From: Ailurus styani
Taxonomy: Eukaryota > Chordata > Mammalia > Carnivora > Ailuridae
Length of the DNA: 64,000 bases
Direction: 5' to 3'
Assembly: GCA_002007465.1 (NCBI GenBank)
Contig: LNAC01000377.1
Span: forward strand, 1,227,349-1,291,348
The position numbers and the translations under genes were made by a program. Within the stretch, counting starts at the first letter, position 1; every line of letters begins with the position of its first letter. Below are positions 1-9,799 of this stretch, piece after piece. Under the pieces are notes generated by a model, which had not been told where the DNA came from, searched no databases, and saw only the letters and a list, made by a program, of their open reading frames with translations.

Positions 1-560
1 TCCTACACTATTGGTGGGAATGCAAGCTGGTGAGGCCACTCTGGAAAACAGTATGGAGATTCTGCAGAAAGTTCAGAATAGAGCTACCATATGACACAAA
101 ATTGCACTACCAGGTATTTACCCAAAGGATACAAATATAGAGATCCGAAGGGATACCTGAACCCCAGTGTTTTTACCAGCAATGTCCACAAGAGCCAAAC
201 TATGGGGAGTGCCCAGACATCCACCAACAGATGAATGGAAAATAAGATGTGGTATATATACATATATGTATATATACATATATATATGTATATATATATA
301 TATACACACAAATATGTACATATATATGTATATACACACACAATGAAATATTACTCAGCCATCAAAAAAAAGAATTCTTACCATTTTCAGTAATGTGGAT
401 GGAACTAGAGTTAGGTTTATGGGTTAACTGGGTCATTGGCATTAAGGAGGGCACCTGATTTAATGAGCGCTGGGTATTATATGGAACTCATGAATTACTG
501 AACTCTACCCCTGAAACCAATAATACATTATGTTATTAATTGAATTTAAATAAAATATAA
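1..560 (+). mobile_element. LINE-1 3' end, carnivore type
   Basis: This is the end of L1 ORF2 plus the 3' UTR. The sequence shows the usual 'accumulated' L1 text: a conserved stretch before the ORF2 stop, an ATGGATGGAACT block near 398, a 'ggcattaaggagggcacctgat' type block near 437 and an A/T-rich tail near 540. It is internally deleted around 412-420, where the normal 3' UTR middle is missing, and it is interrupted by a TA/CA microsatellite. The 5' part lies outside the window. It is not coding. Confidence 0.85.
251..345. repeat. (TA)n/(CATATA)n microsatellite
   Basis: An imperfect alternation of TA, TATG and CACA steps inside the L1 copy. It sits where the L1 consensus has a short TATATATA run, so it is an expansion of an internal L1 motif. 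The apparent ORFs across it are low-complexity artefacts. Confidence 0.9.
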
Positions 561-589
561 TTTAAAAAATAGAGATCCCAGAAATGGAC

Positions 590-1450
590 CCATGCATGTT
601 TGGAGATTTGATATATAACACATGTGAGGTATTACACATCACTGGAGAAAGGGTGGGTCACAAATCCAAGCAGGACATATGAAAATATGTGCACCAAGGA
701 GTGATGTATAAAATATTTATAGCAGCATTCAACTAGGGGGAAACCCAATGATCCATCAGAGTAGAATGTATAAATAAACCGCGCTACATTCATATAATGG
801 AATTTAGAAATACAAATTAATGAATTTAGCTGTGCTCATGAATATTAACGAGTCTTACAGACATAATATTAACTAAAGAATCAAGTCAAAAAGAAAACCT
901 ATGAGGGTTCATTTTATATTGAGGGGTTTTATTTTATCTTTTTATTTGTTTTTTATTTTTTAAAGATTTTATTCATTTATTTTTTTGTCAGGGAGGCAGA
1001 ACACAAGCAGAGGGAGCTTCAGGCAGAGGAAGAAGCAGACTCCCTGCTGAGCAAGGAGGCTGATGCGGGACTCGATCCCAGGACCCTGGGATCATGACCT
1101 AAGCCAAAAGTAGATGTTTAACGGACTGTGCCACCAAGGCATCCCTATACTGAGTTTAGAGAGAGGAAAGCCTAAACTATACTGTTTAAGGATATATACT
1201 AGGTCATAAAATTCAAGAAAAACAAGGAAATGTTTAAAACTAATCAGGAATGTGGTTATCTCTGGGAGGAGAGGGAGAGGATAGATTGGGAAGGAATACC
1301 CGGGGAATTTCCAAGGCACTGGCAATATTCTACTCCTTAAATTAGGAGATTATTACTTTATTATTCTTTAAATTAAATTTATGAGCTTAAATGTACTTTC
1401 ATACTCATTTATATATCTATGCTACTTTTCACATGTTAAATTCCTAAAAT
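590..1450 (+). mobile_element. Old L1M 3' end, split by a SINE
   Basis: Diverged L1 3' sequence with the typical 'tatagcagcattcaac' and 'gtggttatctctgggaggag' style blocks (about 715 and 1250). The element continues on both sides of the minus-strand SINE at 924-1145, which dates the SINE as younger. There is no open frame. Confidence 0.7.
924..1145 (-). mobile_element. CanSINE (SINEC), minus strand
   Basis: Reads as a reversed tRNA-Lys SINE: T-rich tail at about 950-985, GA-rich middle, then the reversed head ending near 1145. A short near-match target duplication (tatattgag at 915, tatactgag at 1146) flanks it. Confidence 0.85.
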
Positions 1451-1479
1451 ATTAAATATGACAACATGATACCACTTCT

Positions 1480-2095
1480 CATCTTTCAGATTGGCAAAGA
1501 CCAAAAAGAGCTCTTGAGAGACTAAAATACTATGTTAGCAGAATGTGGAAAAGAGACAGGTTCATATGCTAATGACAGGAATGTGCAAATTTGTCAATAC
1601 CTTTCAAAATTACAAATGTACAGAAACAGGTATATTTTTACTATGTGCTAAATTATGAATTCGCAAGGAAATTTGTTGTAGCATTGATTGTAATAGCATA
1701 AGATTGGAAAAGTTTGGCGAAGATCTAAATGTCCATCACTATTAGACTGGTTAATTAAATGATGGCACAAAGTTAAATGGAATATATGCAGCCATTTAAA
1801 AGAACAAGGCAGTATATTGTCTGGCTCAGTTTGTTAAGCATATGCCTTGGGCTCAAGTCATGAGCTCAGGGTCCTGGGAACAAGCCCCCAATGGGACTTC
1901 CAGCTCAGGAGGGAAGTCTACTTCTCCCTCTCCCTCTGCCCATCCCCCCAGTCAAGGTCTGTCTCTCTCTCTCTCCAAATAAATAAAATATTTTTTTAAA
2001 AGAGGCAGCATTACATATTTTCCTCCAGATACATATACCCAACATATATTCTTCAGTGAGAAAACCAAGATACTAAAAAGAGCACCATTGTGCAA
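1480..2095 (+). mobile_element. Old L1M fragment interrupted by a SINE
   Basis: L1 ORF2-end-like text ('cagattggcaaagaccaaaaag' style block near 1489, 'ggttaattaaatgatgg' block near 1750) runs into the SINE at 1817 and seems to resume after it. It is strongly decayed, and the right boundary is approximate. Confidence 0.5.
1817..1998 (+). mobile_element. CanSINE, diverged
   Basis: Plus-strand SINE with a weak head (ctggctcagtttgttaagca), the conserved 'ctcagggtcctggga' core near 1865, a CT-rich tract and an AAATAAATAAAAT tail. The approximate duplication 'aaaagaacaaggcag / aaaagaggcagcat' flanks it. Confidence 0.8.
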
Positions 2096-2339
2096 AATTT
2101 GTCACTGTCTTAATATCTTGCTTTTCTCACTCAACAATATCCATAGAATTTCTCTGGGAAAAAGAAAAGCATAAGAACATTGCTAACATTGATTGCCTTA
2201 AGGGAACATAATTAGGTGACAAGACATGAGCTTTATTTTTATTCTATATTCATTTTTACCTTTCAAATTTTGATTCCAGTACAAGTAACACCTCCTAATG
2301 GGAAGATAGTCTTGATGATGAGGTTGAGAAGGAGGAAGA

Positions 2340-2477
2340 AATCCATGGGGATAAACAGAATCAGATGTATTGAGACTGAAATCCAGCTCTGCCATTCACA
2401 AATGATAGGGTCTTTGGTAAATTGTTTAACCTTTTAAAATCCATTCCCTCAAATAAGAAACTAGGGACATAATACCA
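2340..2477 (-). mobile_element. MIR, first half
   Basis: Reverse-oriented MIR core: 'aaatccagctctgccattcaca' followed by 'ggtaaattgtttaacctttt', resembling the MIR text 'tgaccttgggcaagttacttaacc'. The tail of the same MIR appears to continue at 3255-3325, after an L1 insertion. Confidence 0.6.
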
Positions 2478-3250
2478 CATTTCAAGCTTTACTACAAAGC
2501 TATAGTCATCAAAACATTTTGATGCTGACACAAAAGTAGACACATAGATGAAAGGAACAGCATAACAAGCCCAGAAATAAACTCATCCTTATATCATCAC
2601 TTAATCTACAGAAAAGGAGACAAGAAGACATAATGGACAGTCTCTTTAATAAATGGTGTTGAAAAAATGAGAGAGCTACATGCAAAAGAATAAAAACTGG
2701 ACTAANCTGCACTACTTTCTTTTATCTTACACAAATGTAAAATAAAAGTGGAGTGGAGACCAAAAGGGAAGACCTGACCATAAAACTCCTAGGAGAAAAC
2801 ATTGGAAACAACCTCTTGCACATGAGCCTCAACAACATTTTTCAGGATACGTTTCCTCAAACAAGGAAAACAAAGGCAAAAATAAACTCTTGGACTTCAT
2901 CAAACTAGAAAGCTTTTGCACAGTGAAGAAAACCATCAGCTAAATGAAAAGGCAACCTACCCAATGGGAGAAGATTTTTGCAAACAATATATTTGGATAC
3001 TATCCAAAATATACAAATCACGCATACAACTCAACACCAAGAAAACAAATAATTTGATCAAAAATGGGCAGAGGATCTGAATAGACATTTCTCCAAAGAT
3101 GACCTACAGGTGGCTAAAAGAAACATGAAACAATGCTCAACATCACTATCATCAGGGAAATGCAAATTAAACTCATAGTGAGATACCACCTCACCCCAAT
3201 CAGAATCAAAATGACAAGAAATAACATGTGCTGGTGAGGAAGTGAAGAAA
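2478..3250 (+). mobile_element. L1 ORF2 C-terminal fragment inserted in a MIR
   Basis: About 0.77 kb of L1 ORF2 (the 'acaaagctatagtcatcaaaac' block near 2495 through 'agatgacctacaggtggcta' near 3100 to 'aaatgacaagaaataac' near 3210), with many stops and no reading frame. MIR sequence on both sides suggests insertion into an older MIR. The only isolated ambiguous base of the window (n) is at 2706. Confidence 0.8.
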
Positions 3251-3254
3251 ATGT

Positions 3255-3325
3255 TAAAATGAAGGTTTGTGAAGTGTTTGTCACAGTGCCTGCCACATGG
3301 GAGTGCCTAACTCAATGTAGCCAGG
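3255..3325 (-). mobile_element. MIR tail (second half)
   Basis: The text 'cacagtgcctgccacatggg' is the reversed MIR 3' region. It continues the MIR seen at 2340-2477. Confidence 0.45.
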
Positions 3326-3329
3326 CTGC

Positions 3330-4419
3330 TGCTTTTCTTAGATATGTATCCTGCCTCCCCATTCTGGATGTCTAGGACTCAGCAGGGAAACAACATACTC
3401 TAGCCCTCTGAATCAAGCACTGGCTTCTCTGGGACCCCAGGGAAAGCTCAGGAGGAAGCCAGCATCTGCTATACTTTCTTCCCCATCTCCAGTTGACCAT
3501 GAACCAGTTGTTGCCTCTATCTGGGACAGGGAGATGGTCCCTGGAGGCCCCAGGTATGCCTAGGGCCTGTACCCTGTGCACATTTGACATTCCAAACTTT
3601 AAATTGCTTCTGGGACTAACAGGGTCCCTGTAGGAGTTCACAGCTGCTGTTTGAGGACTCCTTTCACTGCTGGGGAAGATGTACCCTTGGGATTTCTGGG
3701 CCTGAGACCAGGATGACAGGTCCTCTCCACGAAGAGTCCGTAGCTGAGACACCCAGTCAGCCTGCACGTCTAGGAGGAAGGATGTGAGAGAAACCCCACC
3801 AGAGGCTAAACTTTCCACAGGGATGTAAGGAGAAGCAGAAAACACAAGGTCACAGAGGTAAAGGAAGTCCAGCAGGGGAGTGTCTGGGATCTTTCTCTGG
3901 CATCCAGGCTCTGGCCCAGGGCACAGTGAGGAGCTGAGAATTGGGTCTGGGATCAGCAGACTTGGAGAAGTGGCAGCAAGCAGGATGCATGTGAGGAGCG
4001 CTGGGCTGTGGTGGGAACAGTGGTGGTGACCATGACTTTTGCAGAGCATTTTCCAAAGATGGGCCTTCCTCCTCACCCTGCCTCTGCTCCAAGTACCTTC
4101 CAGCTGCAAGCAACTGTGAGCTCCTGATGCTGAGCAGGGAGGAACAGCTGAGGCTAAGCCCAGGCAGGCCCTCCTGCTCTACAGAGCTCACCACTGTCCA
4201 AGCCCCTGCCCTGACACTGCTGTTCCATTCACCCTGGGAGGAACCCAGAGCCCTGGGAAGAAGGCAGCCCGATTTCCACCCACATCCTGCTGAGATTTCC
4301 CAGAAGACTGAGCCTTTCCCAGGGTCAGAGGGTGAGCAGACAGGCAAGCTGGGATCCATCCCGGTCTGTCATTCACAGTCTGTGGCTAGTTCTGTTTTCC
4401 TCACTTTCTTTCTACCCCT
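3330..4419. other. Unassigned non-repeat interval with a long minus-strand ORF
   Basis: I recognise no gene or repeat here. On the minus strand a 245-codon frame is open from 4109 to 3372, overlapped by a 169-codon frame (4359-3850). Translation shows no signal peptide, membrane segment or familiar motif, and it is rich in Ser, Pro and Leu, as GC-moderate chance ORFs often are. It is listed so the interval is not blank; coding status is not supported. Confidence 0.3.
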
Positions 4420-4770
4420 TATTCATGGGGGATACCTCCCAAGACCCACTGTGGATCCCTGAAACCACAGATAGTACTGACCTCTATGTTTCCTGTTTCT
4501 TCCTATACACACATACCTATGATAAAGTTTAATTTATGAATCTGACACAGTGAGAGGTTAACAATAACCAATAATAAACTACAGCAATTATAACATACTG
4601 TAATAAAGTCATATGAATGTGCTCTCTCTCTCTCACAGTATCTTATTGTACTGGACTCCCTTTCTTCCTGTGACAATGCGAGATGATAAAATGGCCACAC
4701 GATGAACGACACTGAGGTAAGGGACCTAGGGATTGAGATGCAACATAAGCCTACCCTTGACCGTGTTGCC
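4420..4770 (+). mobile_element. Tigger-like (TcMar) DNA transposon fragment
   Basis: The text 'gggggatacctcccaagac', 'gatccctgaaaccacagatagt', 'ctatgataaagtttaattta' and 'cagtatcttattgtactg' follows a known mammalian mariner/Tigger-derived non-autonomous repeat. The exact family is assigned from memory and is tentative. No transposase frame remains. Confidence 0.6.
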
Positions 4771-4934
4771 ATAGATCAGAAATCCCTATCTTCTGCCCCC
4801 ATTTATAGTTGCAGGTGATGGCAGGGCAGAAACTGAATTTTGGAAAGCAAAATGTGAGTGAGGGAGGTTACTGTACCGAGCATGTTTTTCCCTGAATACA
4901 AAGTAATTTCTGCCCACTGTATTAGAAAATTTGA

Positions 4935-5145
4935 TAATACTGTGGCATCTACATGGCTCCGGTGGTTAAGCTTCCTACTCTTCACATTAGCTTAGGTCAT
5001 GATCTCATGATTGTGTGGCTGAGCCTGCTTCGGGCTCTGAGGTCAGTAAGGCATCTGCTTGAAATCCATCTGCCCCTCTGCTCCCCAACTGCCCCCCACT
5101 TCCACAACTGTTTTCTCCCTCAAAATAAATAAAAAGTAAAAAAAA
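4935..5145 (+). mobile_element. CanSINE, old and diverged
   Basis: SINE with a degenerate head and a CAAAATAAATAAA tail. It is flanked by near-identical duplications (aaatttgataatact at about 4926 and agatttgataatatt at about 5147). It is more diverged than most copies in the window. Confidence 0.75.
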
Positions 5146-5149
5146 GAAG

Positions 5150-5790
5150 ATTTGATAATATTGAATCCCTTCCCCTATTGATTTTGCTATGGCTTTTCAG
5201 TCCCTCTTATCCAAATATATTGTTTACCTAATTGAGATCAAACCACTGTGTACAATTTTGTATTCTCTCTTTTATTACTGAAGTGTAATGATGCAGTTGT
5301 ATAAAAATTATAACTTTAACGTGTAATATTCCATCATATGAAGTGCACCATTAGGCATTTATTGGTAGATAGTTATTTTGTTTCCTGTATTCACTCGTAA
5401 ATATGGCTGTGATAAATGCCTTTATTGAGAGATACTGGCCCTCCACTCTCATTGTTCCTTTAGAATTTGTGCCCAGAGGTGAAATTGCTGTTATATGGGT
5501 TTTTAAAATTTATGGTCTTTGGGCACCTGGGTGGCTCAGTGGGTTAAAGCCTCTGCTTTCAGCTCAGGTCATGATCCCAGGGTCCTGGGATCGAGGCCCA
5601 CATCGGGCTCTCTGCTCGGCGGGGAGCCTGCTTCCTCCCCTCTCTCTGCCTGCCTCTCTGCCTACTTATGATTTCTCTGTGTGTCAAATAAATAAGTAAA
5701 ATCTTTAAAAAAATAAATAAATAAAATTTATGGTCTTCTATGCAAACTGCTCTCTAGAAAGGGTGTTTGTCAATGCATGGGGCTCAGGAC
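5150..5790 (-). mobile_element. Old L1 fragment (minus) split by a SINE
   Basis: Reverse L1 3'-end-like text ('ggcatttattggtagatagtt', 'ctgtgataaatgcctttatt') surrounds the SINE at 5520-5722. It is degraded and its boundaries are approximate. Confidence 0.45.
5520..5722 (+). mobile_element. CanSINE, young
   Basis: Full-length SINE with an intact A-box-like head, the 'ggtcctgggatcgaggccc' core and the CT tract typical of the mustelid-like subfamily. A perfect 15-bp target duplication (aaaatttatggtctt) lies at 5505-5519 and 5723-5737. Confidence 0.97.
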
Positions 5791-5815
5791 TGCATTTTGT
5801 TCCCTTCCTTTTCTC

Positions 5816-6007
5816 TTCTTTTTTAAATATTAATTAATTTATTTGACAGAGAGATAGCGTGAGTGGTGGGGAGGGCCAAAGGGAGAGAGAGACAAGCAGA
5901 CTCCCCACTGAGCAGGGAGCCCGATGAGGGACTCGATCCCAGGACCCCGAGATCATGACCTGAGCTGAAGGTAGCAGCTTGACCAATTAAGTCACCCAGG
6001 AGCCCCC
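5816..6007 (-). mobile_element. CanSINE, minus strand
   Basis: Full-length reversed SINE. A perfect 18-bp target duplication (tgttcccttccttttctc) lies at 5798-5815 and 6008-6025. Confidence 0.97.
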
Positions 6008-6269
6008 TGTTCCCTTCCTTTTCTCAGATGCCTGATGACTTGAGAGATAAGTGGTGACCAGACCCAGGTGCCACACCTGTAGGATGCAACCGCAAAGGTA
6101 AGAACTTCCCTTCCTTCCTGGCTCTCACAGGTTGACTCCTGGCCCCCTGGAACTGTAGGTGTCAGAGCCCTTTGTTTTCTTCCATCCTGAGTCCCTCCAA
6201 AGCCTGACACAGACTATTTCCCGCTGCCCATATCTTGAGGAGAAACCAAGCATTGAGATCACCTCTTGA

Positions 6270-6271
<2 letters not shown>

Positions 6272-6325
<54 letters not shown>
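6272..6325. repeat. (CA)n microsatellite
   Basis: An uninterrupted CA run of about 27 units, likely to be length-polymorphic. Open frames crossing it are artefacts. Confidence 0.97.
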
Positions 6326-6326
<1 letters not shown>

Positions 6327-6426
6327 CTGCACCAAGGGGCTGTCACCTGCACCCAGGACTGCTCCCTGCCTGGTGAGGACAGTGCTGGGCACTCCATGAC
6401 ACAGTTGGGATGCCCTGGGAGGCAAC

Positions 6427-6471
6427 GACTTCCAGGGCTGAAGCTCTCATGTGGGTCAAATCCTGTGCCTC
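6427..6471 (+). repeat. 45-bp direct repeat, copy 1
   Basis: A 45-base block starting gacttccagggctgaagc is repeated without mismatch at 6618-6662. The bases between the copies are different. The block matches no repeat family I know. Confidence 0.95.
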
Positions 6472-6617
6472 CTTGCTCAAGCTACACAGAATATCCATGT
6501 CCCAGGCAGGGGCAGGTCCCACAGCTCTGGGCTTAGTGTGCAAGGTCTTCTTAGTCATTCGGTTCATTCCAATTGAACCAGCTTTCATCCAGCAACTTTG
6601 ACAGGATGGGCACTAAG

Positions 6618-6662
6618 GACTTCCAGGGCTGAAGCTCTCATGTGGGTCAAATCCTGTGCCTC
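6618..6662 (+). repeat. 45-bp direct repeat, copy 2
   Basis: Exact second copy of 6427-6471, offset by 191 bp. Perfect identity means a recent event, gene conversion or an assembly error. Confidence 0.95.
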
Positions 6663-7066
6663 TCTCATGCCCACAGCATACTGTTCATGGGAAGAAGCTT
6701 CTGTGTGCACAGCTTTGTCTCATGGGAGTGGACAGGGTGGCTTCTCTAACAGAAGCCACTTTCCTTGGCCTCTCCAACCACAGCATATAATGGTCACTAT
6801 TGATTCCTGCTTGTGGCACGGACTGCAGTGTTTACTTTGCCTTTTCTGGGAAAAGGAAGGGGAAAAGGAAAAGCCAAGAGCCACTGGGAGGAATGGGAGA
6901 TAAGTTGGGGCAGAGTTTCATGGTGGAGCACCCAGAGTGGGCCTGCACTGGGCAGACCTCAACACCCTCATGTGTTGAATTGAGGGATGGGGGAAGGGCC
7001 CTAGGCTTGCACAGAAATCACCATGAAATACATGTTTGCATAATGGGGGAGACCTCTCCTGGCTTA
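6663..7066. other. Intergenic, nothing recognised
   Basis: Unique-looking sequence with short A/G-rich patches near 6840-6900. The frames here are short and overlapping. No repeat or gene is recognised. Confidence 0.5.
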
Positions 7067-7290
7067 GATCAATGCTTCTCTGCTGGGCACAGCTTGTACC
7101 CCCTTCTCCTCCCAGAAACATTTGGCAGCATCTGGAGACATTTTGGTGGTCACAACTCAAGGAGCAGGTGCTATTGGCAGCAGGTGGGCAGAGGTCAGGG
7201 ATGGTCCTAAACATCCTGCGATGCACAGGATGGCCCCGCACAACAAAGAATTCTCCAGCCCCAAATGTCACTAGTGCCGAGGCTGACAGC
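7067..7290 (+). mobile_element. MER20 (hAT-Charlie) DNA transposon
   Basis: Near full-length: 'acatttggcagcatctggagac' near 7117, 'ggtggtcacaactcaagg' near 7145, 'cctgcgatgcacaggatgg' near 7216 and 'gtcactagtgccgaggctga' near 7267 follow the MER20 consensus as I remember it. MER20 is an old placental-mammal element. There is no coding content. Confidence 0.8.
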
Positions 7291-7399
7291 GTCTGAGGTC
7301 AATACAGGGTGAGAGTTACTCTGACTGACAAGGTATCTGACATAAACTCCTATCATGACTGAAGCAAGAGCGTGCTAGACAATGAGACAGAGCAGAGAG

Positions 7400-7660
7400 C
7401 ATGCAGACTTGGTATTGGAGAGACAAGACTCTCTTCAACATCTGTGCAAGAGATTGTGGCAGCTTTTTTGGTGGAATGAACCCAGATTTGGGGCCTGTGA
7501 TCCAACCCCAGCTCTGGCGTTCAATCTTAAGAACCAAATCTTTGACTCCTCTGAGCTTTGGTGTCTTTTACCTATGACACTTGATTGATAGTGTCTTCTC
7601 CCTGGGTTGTTTTAAAGAAAATGGCACAGAATAGATGCTTATTGGTATTAAGCAAAAATC
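7400..7660 (-). mobile_element. MIR
   Basis: Reverse MIR-like text ('ccagctctggcgttcaat' near 7508, 'tttgactcctctgagctttgg' near 7541, 'acagaatagatgcttattgg' near 7627). The old element is diverged. Confidence 0.55.
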
Positions 7661-7681
7661 TTCTACCCTCCACCCACTCCT

Positions 7682-7737
7682 ACACACACACACACACACA
7701 TACACACAGGCATGCACACACATACACACATGCACAC
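7682..7737. repeat. Interrupted (CA)n microsatellite
   Basis: CA runs broken by T and G substitutions. Confidence 0.9.
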
Positions 7738-7739
7738 AC

Positions 7740-8839
7740 CACTGCAATTAAGAAAGAGCTATAGAAATATCACAAATGAGAATTCTGAATACAGCATCTG
7801 GCAATTGTAGCTGAGAGTCTGTAAATCCTCTACACAAAGGCATGCAAGTCTTTCCCTAAGCTAGCTGCTTGTAGAGAACCCTAGAATGGAGGCAGAGACC
7901 CAGAATATTACACAAAATAAAGTATAAACATAAAAGGACAAAGAAAAAGCATTTGATAGATACCCCCAGCTAAGAGTTCTCAAATACTCTAATGAGTTGG
8001 GATGAGATGTTAAGGCCATATAGTCTGCTCTCTGATAACTACAATCAGCCTGGTCATTAAGAATTGAGTTAAGTCGTCACTAAGCTGCATGGCTGTCATC
8101 CCATAGTGTGGGCTCACTCACTCCAATTACTCCTTCTGTGGACTTCACAAAGTTCTTCCCCGTGACAGAAACTCCCCCACATATTGCCTTTAATATATAT
8201 TAGAATAGGCGGATCCCAATTCTGACAATAGTCAAGTCTGTTGCTGAGGGTGGCAGACTAAGGAAGTATTCCTCATATGGTCAAAAATTTACCTAGGCTT
8301 TATTCTGCCTAGATGTGGATAAACACTTTTAAACAAGCTCCTTCCAAATGTAATCAATGTTTAACGAGGCTTCAAACTTTGGTACTTGTAAGAATTGGAT
8401 CAGCTTGGGGATTCTCCTCTCTAAGAATCTAAGAAAGCCCAGATTAAGTGAAAATTCTATGCATTTCCATCAAATAGAAATAATTTACAGCATTTTCCCA
8501 TGCTCATCATGAAGCAGAGGAAAAGCCCTCCTTGACTGAAGATTAGCTCTGCTGGGCTCAGGTCCAGTCTCTATCACCACCTTGCTCAGAAGACTAGGAC
8601 AGGTCACTTTCCGTCTCTGTGGCTCAGTGCAGTATTTGTAAGCTTTGTTCCAGCCCTGACCTTCTCTCAACTAAGAGCTAAGCACACTCCTACCTACTGT
8701 CTCTTTCAGTCATTTATCTCTTATGCACATATGTTCTCCTATTATGTAGCATGGAGTAATGTTGTGCCAGATGTCTGAGATTCTCAAGAAAACCTCCTGT
8801 GCTGCTTTTGTACTTTGCTGATGACAGAAGGGATAGCAC
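7740..8839. other. Intergenic upstream of OR2S2
   Basis: No gene is seen. A weak reverse MIR-like patch lies at 8550-8660 (ctgggctcaggtccagtc, gacaggtcactttccgtc). The last few hundred bases would hold the 5' region of the OR2S2 locus, but I cannot place a promoter or a 5' exon. Confidence 0.4.
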
Positions 8840-9799
8840 ATGGAAAAAGCCAACTGGTCGTCCCCTGTGGCAGGATTTATTATCCTGGGACTCTCAGCCT
8901 ACCCAAGGCTGGAGAAAATATTCTTCGCGCTCATCCTCCTGATGTACCTGGTGATCCTGCTGGGCAACGGGGTCCTCATCCTGGTGACCGTCCTTGACTC
9001 CCGCCTGCAATCCTGGTGACCGTCCTTGACTCCCGCCTGCACACACCCATGTACTTCTTCCTGGGGAACCTCTCCTTCCTAGACATCTGCTACACAACTT
9101 CCTCAGTCCCCCTCATTCTCGACAGCTTCCTGACCCCCAGGAAAACCATCTCCTTCTCAGCCTGTGCCGTGCAGATGTTTCTCTCCTTTGCAATGGGAGC
9201 CACAGAGTGTGTGCTTCTGGGCATGATGGCATTTGACCGCTATGTGGCCATCTGAGGCTGTCTATGTGCCCATGGCTGTCAGCTCCTGGGCTATTGGTGG
9301 TACTGCTTCTGTGGTACACACATCCTTGACAATTCAGCTGCCTTTCTGTGGGAACAATGTTGTCAACCACCTTGCCTGTGAGCTACTGGCTGTCTTGAAG
9401 TTGGCCTGTGCTGACATCTCCATCAATGTGATCAGCATGGGTGTGGCCAATGTGGTCTTCCTGGGGGTCCCAGTTCTGTTCATTTTTGTCTCCTATGTGT
9501 TTATCATTGCCACCATCCTGAGGATCCCCTCAGCTGACGGGAGGAAGAAGGCCTTCTCCACCTGCTCTGCCCACTTCACTGTGGTGGTCATCTTCTATGG
9601 GACCTTATTTTTTATGTATACAAAGCCCAAGTCTAAGGATCCCCTGGGGAATGACAAAGAAGACCTTTCAGACAAGCTCATCCCCCTCTTCTATGGGGTG
9701 GTGACTCCCATGCTCAACCCCATCATCTACAGCCTGAGGAACAAGGACGTGAAGGCTGCTGTGAGGAGCCTGATGGCTCAGAAATGCTTCACCTCTTGA
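8840..9799 (+). pseudogene. OR2S2: OR2S2-like olfactory receptor, frameshifted
   Basis: Odorant-receptor GPCR locus (class II, family 2). The start ATG at 8840 opens [10 protein letters not shown] with an N-glycosylation site, then TM1 ([10 protein letters not shown]). The frame breaks at 9010-9041, where a 32-bp segment is tandemly duplicated, giving TGA at 9017. The shifted frame then carries [13 protein letters not shown] and MAFDRYVAI, and stops with TGA at 9253 directly after the DRY-region motif. There about 32 bp (part of the second intracellular loop) are missing compared with OR13J1 in this window. The original frame then resumes through [20 protein letters not shown] and [13 protein letters not shown] to TGA at 9797. 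Total span is 960 bp, equal to the usual intact length. No single frame encodes seven helices, so it is a pseudogene as written; an assembly error is the alternative. The assignment rests on recalled similarity to human OR2S2 and on its position beside SPAAR, HRCT1 and OR13J1. Confidence 0.9.
8978..9041 (+). repeat. 32-bp perfect tandem duplication inside OR2S2
   Basis: 8978-9009 and 9010-9041 are identical (starting atcctggtgaccgtcc). The second copy shifts the reading frame. It falls at the TM1-to-TM2 loop of the receptor. Confidence 0.97.

Noticed and set aside
3580..3660. Possible shared repeat with 16255-16310
   Set aside because: Only about 30 bases look alike (cattccaaactttaaattgc versus catttcaaactttcaattgc); too short to call a duplication or family.
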